Shown: in pieces, positions 25,916 through 29,522 of the stretch
How the letters are laid out: the number at the start of each line of letters is the position of its first letter
How positions within the stretch are numbered: position 1 is the stretch's first letter
Assembly (NCBI GenBank): GCA_024277285.1
Contig: JAJRVM010000033.1
Span: 1 to 29,522 of the forward strand
Reading direction: 5' to 3'
Length of the DNA: 29,522 nucleotides
From: Planctomycetota bacterium
GTDB taxonomy: Bacteria > Planctomycetota > Planctomycetia > Pirellulales > Pirellulaceae
The notes under the pieces: model-generated
The model's input: the letters and a program-made list of their open reading frames with translations, nothing else
Told to the model about the DNA's origin: nothing
Database searches by the model: none
Made by a program: the position numbers and the translations under genes

Positions 25916-26902
25916 ATGACTCGACCGCTACGAATCGGATCCGTTGACGTTGCGTTTCCGGTGGTCCAAGCCGCGTTGTCGGGCTATAGCGATTGGGCAA
26001 TGCGGGTCATCGCTCGACGGCTGGGGGCTTCTTATGCATTGTGCGAGGTGATGCTCGACCAGTTCTTGTTGCAGGTGCGCCGGCGCCAACGCACGCGCCA
26101 TTTCCTTTATCTGAGCGATGACGATCATCCGGTCGGCGGCCAGCTGATGGGTGCCGACCCGGAGCAGTTTGCGGCGGGAGCTGCGCGTTTGGTAGCGGCG
26201 GGATTCGACGTCATCGATATCAACTTTGGCTGCCCGGTCAAGAAAGTGCTCGGCAAGTGTCGTGGTGGTTTTCACCTGGGCCACCCGGCAACGGCGCTCG
26301 ACATCGTACACCGCACGCGCGACACGGTTCCTGATCGTATTCCAGTAACGGTCAAGATACGTCGTGGCATTGATGACTCGGCAGCCAGTTGCGACAAGTT
26401 CTACGAAATCATCGAGGGTGCGTTTCGCTTGGGCGTGGCAGCTGTGACGGTACATGGCCGGACGGTTGTGCAACGTTACGACGGAGCGAGTGATTGGGCC
26501 TTCTTGCGCGAGGTGAAACGACGTTTCCCGAACCAGACGATTTTGGGGAGTGGCGATTTGTTTTCCGCTGCCGACTGTGTGCGGATGATGCGCGAGACGG
26601 GAGTGGATGGAGTTACCGTGGCGCGTGGCGCGATTGGGAACCCGTGGATCTTCACGCAAGTACGCGCGCTGGCCGCCGGCCAGAATGTGATAACGCCAAC
26701 GCTGGAAGAACAACGTGTGGTGATCAGTGAACACTATGGGCTGGCTGAGTTCTTATATGGCGCGGAACGCTGCGGAGCGCTGATGCGAAAGTTCGGCATC
26801 AAGTACTCGCAATTGCACCCTGAGGCGACGGAGGTGCGCGACGCGTTCGTGCGCGTTCGCAATCGCGCGGATTGGGAGCAGGTGCTCGAGCAATGGTACT
26901 AG
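25916..26902 (+). CDS. dus: tRNA-dihydrouridine synthase
   Basis: A 328-residue FMN enzyme that reduces specific uridines in tRNA D-loops. The barrel shows AALSGYSDWAMRVIARRLGA, INFGCPVKKVLGK with catalytic Cys106, VTVKIRRGIDD with K147, VHGRTVVQRYDG with H180, then GSGDLFSAAD and VARGAIGNPWIF for FMN phosphate binding. The segment after the catalytic Cys reads GKCRGGFHLGHP where DusB-type enzymes usually have a Gly-Ser/Ala-Leu-Leu pattern. Thus it belongs to a divergent Dus branch, and the target uridine is unknown. The frame stays open 224 codons upstream, antisense to the DUF2726 gene. I start at the ATG of MTRPLRIGSVDV, with ATG 25895 as an alternative; neither has a strong ribosome site. 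It is convergent with queG, another tRNA-modification gene. Confidence 0.92.
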   Translation: MTRPLRIGSVDVAFPVVQAALSGYSDWAMRVIARRLGASYALCEVMLDQFLLQVRRRQRTRHFLYLSDDDHPVGGQLMGADPEQFAAGAARLVAAGFDVIDINFGCPVKKVLGKCRGGFHLGHPATALDIVHRTRDTVPDRIPVTVKIRRGIDDSAASCDKFYEIIEGAFRLGVAAVTVHGRTVVQRYDGASDWAFLREVKRRFPNQTILGSGDLFSAADCVRMMRETGVDGVTVARGAIGNPWIFTQVRALAAGQNVITPTLEEQRVVISEHYGLAEFLYGAERCGALMRKFGIKYSQLHPEATEVRDAFVRVRNRADWEQVLEQWY

Positions 26903-26906
26903 CGAG

Positions 26907-26995
26907 TTGCCAGGTTCCGGGGCCTGACGACCTCGGCAAGGGCTGTATTGGCCCTCCGGGCCAAAGTGGTCTGGGCATTGGGGGGACGCGATTGG
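26907..26995 (-). repeat. TGGCCCGGAGGG modular GC-rich element, copy 5
   Basis: On the minus strand it reads CCAATCGCG, then TTTGGCCCGGAGGGCCAA, CAGCCCTTGCCGAGGTCG and CCCCGGAACCTGGCAA. It fills almost the entire 97-base spacer between the stops of dus and queG. The hairpin TTGGCCCTCCGGGCCAA is at 26948-26964, here without a T-tract. Confidence 0.75.
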
Positions 26996-26999
26996 TTGA

Positions 27000-28124
27000 C
27001 TATTGCCCCAACGCGCGCTGGAGTTCGTCGCAGACGATGGGGTCGATTTCCAGTTCGACGCGGGCATGTAACGCGCTGATGGCTGGATCGGTACCGATTT
27101 GGCTCAGTGCCCAGGCAGCGGCACCGCGCACAAGTGGTTCGGCGTCGAGCAGGGCTTGTGCCAATGGGCCGATGGCGGCGGGCGAAGCTTGGTTCCCCAG
27201 CACGATGGCCGCATTGCGCAACAGGCCGCGGCGCCGGGAACGCCAATATACGGTATGGCGGAACCGCTCGCGAAAGGTGTCGTCCGACAGCTGGAACAAG
27301 GTGGTCAGTGGGTAGGACGTCACGGGAGTGTGGCTTGAGTCAACTTGCTTGGCCGCATTACGATCCGCTTTCCGATTCCACGGGCAGACGTCCTGGCAGA
27401 TGTCACAGCCGAACAGCCAGTCGCCGATTCCCGGCCGCAAGCCGTGTGGTATGGCGTCGCGCAGTTCTATGGTCAAGTAACTGACACAGCGAGTGGCGTC
27501 GAGCACAAAGGGTTGGGGGAACGCTCCGGTGGGGCATGCATCCAGGCAGGCAGTGCAGGTACCACAGTGGCTTGTTGGTTGGGGGCGGTCGTAATCAAGT
27601 TCGCAGTCCAACAGCAGCGCGGCCAGGAAGAACCAACTGCCGTGCTGACGCTGTAACAGCAGCGTGTTTTTGCCGATCCAGCCCAGGCCGGCCAGTTGAG
27701 CGAACTCGCGTTCCAGCAACGGCGCCGTATCGACGACGCCACGTACCTTGACACCCGGATTCAGTTCGATTGCCAAGTGACGCAACTCTTTGAGTCGATC
27801 GTGGATCTGATCGTGATAGTCCCTTGGCGTGGCGGCGAACCGTGCGACGCGTCCCTCCCCTGCCCTCAGCTGGCGCGACGTCGTGGTGGGGTAAGGCATG
27901 CCGAGCATCAGCAGGCTGCGCGCGCCGGCCAGCACATGCCGTGGATGCGAATAGGCCGATTGCCGATCGGCCAGATAGGCCATCGTGCCCGCATAGCCAG
28001 CCTCGATCCAGCCAGCCAGTGGCACAATCCCCTGGGGCGTGACCGCGCGACAGGCTCCGGTCAGCGCAAAACCGAGTTGCTGGGCGCGCTGCTTGAGTCG
28101 CGTCGTGAGTATGCTTGTGTCCAT
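27000..28124 (-). CDS. queG: Epoxyqueuosine reductase
   Basis: A 374-residue cobalamin- and iron-sulfur-dependent enzyme that makes queuosine from epoxyqueuosine in the wobble position of tRNAs with GUN anticodons. The N-terminal region carries VVDTAPLLER with the likely catalytic D132 and GLGWIGKNTLLL. Two 4Fe-4S clusters are indicated by C187, C190, C193 and C197 (CGTCTACLDACP), C213 (RCVSYLTIE), and C240, C243 and C247 (CDICQDVCPWNRK). The C-terminal 80 residues are HEAT-like (LRNAAIVLGNQ, VRGAAAWALSQIG), as in full-length QueG. I start at the ATG of MDTSILTTRL; the frame is open 52 codons further but that part is low-complexity Arg/Pro/Ser. No other queuosine gene is in the window. Confidence 0.95.
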   Translation of the reverse strand: MDTSILTTRLKQRAQQLGFALTGACRAVTPQGIVPLAGWIEAGYAGTMAYLADRQSAYSHPRHVLAGARSLLMLGMPYPTTTSRQLRAGEGRVARFAATPRDYHDQIHDRLKELRHLAIELNPGVKVRGVVDTAPLLEREFAQLAGLGWIGKNTLLLQRQHGSWFFLAALLLDCELDYDRPQPTSHCGTCTACLDACPTGAFPQPFVLDATRCVSYLTIELRDAIPHGLRPGIGDWLFGCDICQDVCPWNRKADRNAAKQVDSSHTPVTSYPLTTLFQLSDDTFRERFRHTVYWRSRRRGLLRNAAIVLGNQASPAAIGPLAQALLDAEPLVRGAAAWALSQIGTDPAISALHARVELEIDPIVCDELQRALGQ

Positions 28125-28523
28125 GGCAATCGAGATGTGGAAATTGCGAGGCGGATTGCTTGGGCGCGTGAAGTGCTTGCAGCGTACTGGGCGAGGCGAG
28201 CGATGCCAAGCCTTGGTGGTGAAAGCGCTTAGTGCCGCACGCCGCGCTTGGCAGTGATTCTCGACGCTGCAGGTTGCCATTCTTGGTGCGCATCCGGTTG
28301 TGACGAATCTGCCGAATGTAGTGACGGGCGCGGCCGATTCTGCTGCCGGAAACCGTGACTGAGACGGTGGTTAGGAACGTTCAAAAGAGGGAGCTTTGGG
28401 CGGCAATCTGACGCAACATTGTTGCTTTGGCAAGGCGTCCCAATTATTGTGGATGTATGGGGACATTCGACCCTGGGGCGGTTTACACCTGGACATCACA
28501 TCTTTGAATGGGAAACTTGACCA
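28125..28523. other. Divergent spacer without recognised features
   Basis: About 400 bases between queG and the small secreted-protein gene. I see no repeat family member, no gene and no convincing promoter. It is one of the few spacers free of the dispersed palindromes. Confidence 0.5.
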
Positions 28524-28955
28524 ATGACGAAACTTCGTACACTTCTTGCAAGCCTTGCCGTGCTGGCTGTGCTGACATGCATCCCGTCGGAAACGCGTGC
28601 CTACGATGGATATGGATCGTTCTTGGGGGCTCGTGGTTTTGGCGCGAGCGGTTCGCTTTATGGACTCGGCTACCTGCCGGTACCGCCCTATTTTGCCGTG
28701 CATCCCCCCGTCTACTACGGCCAACGCGTCTTTCGCACGTATGGTGAAAGCCCGTACGCACGACCCGCGCGTTCTTCGCGTCCCTTGAATATTGCGGTTC
28801 AATTGGTGACCAATCCGTTTGTCAAGCAACTGCCCGCCGCAACGCCGGCCCCCGTGGCCAAGGAACAGGAGACATCGGGCGATCAGGTGGCGGTGCAACC
28901 GAAGATGATCATCAACCCCTTCTACAAGTCCGAAGACGCTCTGGCGCGCAAGTAG
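28524..28955 (+). CDS. Small secreted Pro/Tyr-rich protein, unknown function
   Basis: A 143-residue protein with a signal peptide (MTKLRTLLASLAVLAVLTC, cleavage probably after SETRA). Then come a Gly/Tyr/Phe-rich stretch (YGSFLGARGFGASGSLYG), a Pro/Tyr motif (PVPPYFAVHPPVYYG) and two copies of an NPF box: VTNPFVKQ and IINPFYKS. Small exported proteins with the PPYFAxHPPVYY motif recur in planctomycete genomes as I remember them; no function is known to me. The composition suggests an envelope or matrix component. The ribosome site is weak (GGGAAA). A clear terminator lies about 100 bases after the stop. Confidence 0.8.
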   Translation: MTKLRTLLASLAVLAVLTCIPSETRAYDGYGSFLGARGFGASGSLYGLGYLPVPPYFAVHPPVYYGQRVFRTYGESPYARPARSSRPLNIAVQLVTNPFVKQLPAATPAPVAKEQETSGDQVAVQPKMIINPFYKSEDALARK

Positions 28956-29050
28956 TTAATCGAGATTAACTGCCGCGCAGGCCAGCGAGCTCGCGTTCGC
29001 GCGACCAGTTTGGCCTGCGGGGCTTCGGACACGAGCCTGACGGCTCGATT

Positions 29051-29085
29051 GAACCGCGAGGATCTTATGCCTCGCGGTTCTTTTT
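29051..29085 (+). terminator. Intrinsic terminator after the small secreted-protein gene
   Basis: GAACCGCGAGG (29051-29061) pairs perfectly with CCTCGCGGTTC (29070-29080) around an 8-base loop, and five Ts follow directly. It is the best-formed terminator in the window. Confidence 0.85.
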
Positions 29086-29092
29086 GTTGCGC

Positions 29093-29216
29093 AACCGTTC
29101 ACGTATTCCTTCGATATTCTGCGGTTCTCTTACCTCGTCAGGCCAAAACTGCGTGAACGGTTACATTGTGCCTTCGGCACGTAGTGGACCATGACAAGAA
29201 TCGTAAGCGTTCACGG
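29093..29216. repeat. Cluster of three GTGAACGGTTAC-family motifs
   Basis: AACCGTTCACG (29093-29103, inverted), GTGAACGGTTAC (29153-29164, exact) and GTAAGCGTTCACGG (29203-29216, inverted, the GTGAACGCTTAC variant). The first two form an inverted pair around 49 bases containing TTCTGCGGTTC, as at 4133-4180. Confidence 0.7.
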
Positions 29217-29244
29217 CAGCGCGGACGCGATCGGCACATTTAGG

Positions 29245-29522
29245 AAGGGACCGCTCATAAACGCGGATAGACGCTGATGAAGAGGCTCTCCGCCGGGCTT
29301 GTCCCGGCTGGGAGCACGACTGGTCGGCTACCAGCAACGCGCCCTTCGTCTTTCGTCGGGCGAACGGAAGGTTTTCTATTGGCCGTCGCTTAGCTGAGGC
29401 CGAATCAAGACGCGGTTGGCTTCAACATTGGCCGCCCGCCTTTCAACCGAGACGCCACTTGAAGCTGGGGTAATGGTTCCGCGGTCGGCGTGACGAGTCA
29501 ATTGTGGCTTGCACCGCGTGAA
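29245..29522 (+). repeat. Diverged ~230-bp dispersed repeat, copy B (runs to window end)
   Basis: Same order and orientation as copy A at 10851: GGGACCGCTCATAAACGC, GACGCTGATGA, CACGACTGGTCGGCTACC, CCGAATCAAGACGCGG, CATTGGCCGCC. The hairpin near 29285-29315 pairs GCTCTCC-GCCGGG with CCCGGC-TGGGAGC at 12 of 13 positions around CTTGT. The right end is not seen with certainty because the window stops. Confidence 0.75.

Noticed and set aside
28125..28280. 52-residue N-terminal extension of QueG
   Set aside because: Low-complexity Arg/Pro/Ser/His sequence outside the family; the conserved region begins at the ATG at 28124.

Overview
The window looks like a piece of a planctomycete chromosome, most likely of the Pirellula/Rhodopirellula group. 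This is inferred from gene types and genome texture, not from a marker gene. Supporting signs are a zinc-ribbon Ser/Thr kinase fused to a formylglycine-generating-enzyme-like domain, a 1326-residue exported PQQ-type propeller with a methyltransferase-like insert, a very long FHA/coiled-coil protein, small secreted Cys-rich and Pro/Tyr-rich proteins, and only about 75 % coding density. I support 16 protein genes and one tRNA. No transposase, integrase, rRNA or CRISPR array was seen.

Layout. 97-1502: a hairpin repeat, then an enolase-superfamily protein. 1801-3906: the membrane kinase. 4199-5056 (-): a secreted Cys-rich protein. 5378-6667: a LarA-like protein. 7081-8052: an HDOD regulator. 8140-10357 (-): nagA and cysQ. 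10358-11462: 1.1 kb of non-coding DNA with a terminator and a long dispersed repeat. 11463-12557: an exported HEAT-repeat protein. 13033-14493 (-): gnd. 15282-15614 (-): a small unknown gene. 16342-16413: tRNA-Cys. 16979-20506: the FHA/coiled-coil protein. 20904-24884: the propeller protein. 25145-25639 (-): a membrane-tethered DUF2726 protein. 25916-26902: a dihydrouridine synthase. 27000-28124 (-): queG. 28524-28955: a small secreted protein. 28956-29522: a terminator and more repeats.

Most genes are single transcription units of housekeeping or envelope type. They cover sugar and amino-sugar metabolism (gnd, nagA), sulfur and nucleotide salvage (cysQ), tRNA and its modification (tRNA-Cys, dus, queG), phospho-signalling (kinase, FHA protein) and exported proteins. 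No multi-gene defence or biosynthetic operon is visible.

The most distinctive content is intergenic. At least eight families of dispersed, mostly palindromic repeats fill nearly every spacer: GTGAACGGTTAC motifs, two-hairpin elements with a GGGCTTGTCCC core, modular TGGCCCGGAGGG elements, CCCAGGCCT elements, a diverged repeat of about 230 bp at both 10.85 kb and 29.25 kb, AATGACGAAT repeats, CCAGACAGTCTGG palindromes and a hairpin array. All five spacers between convergent genes carry one or more of them, which suggests a role at gene 3' ends or a non-autonomous mobile nature.
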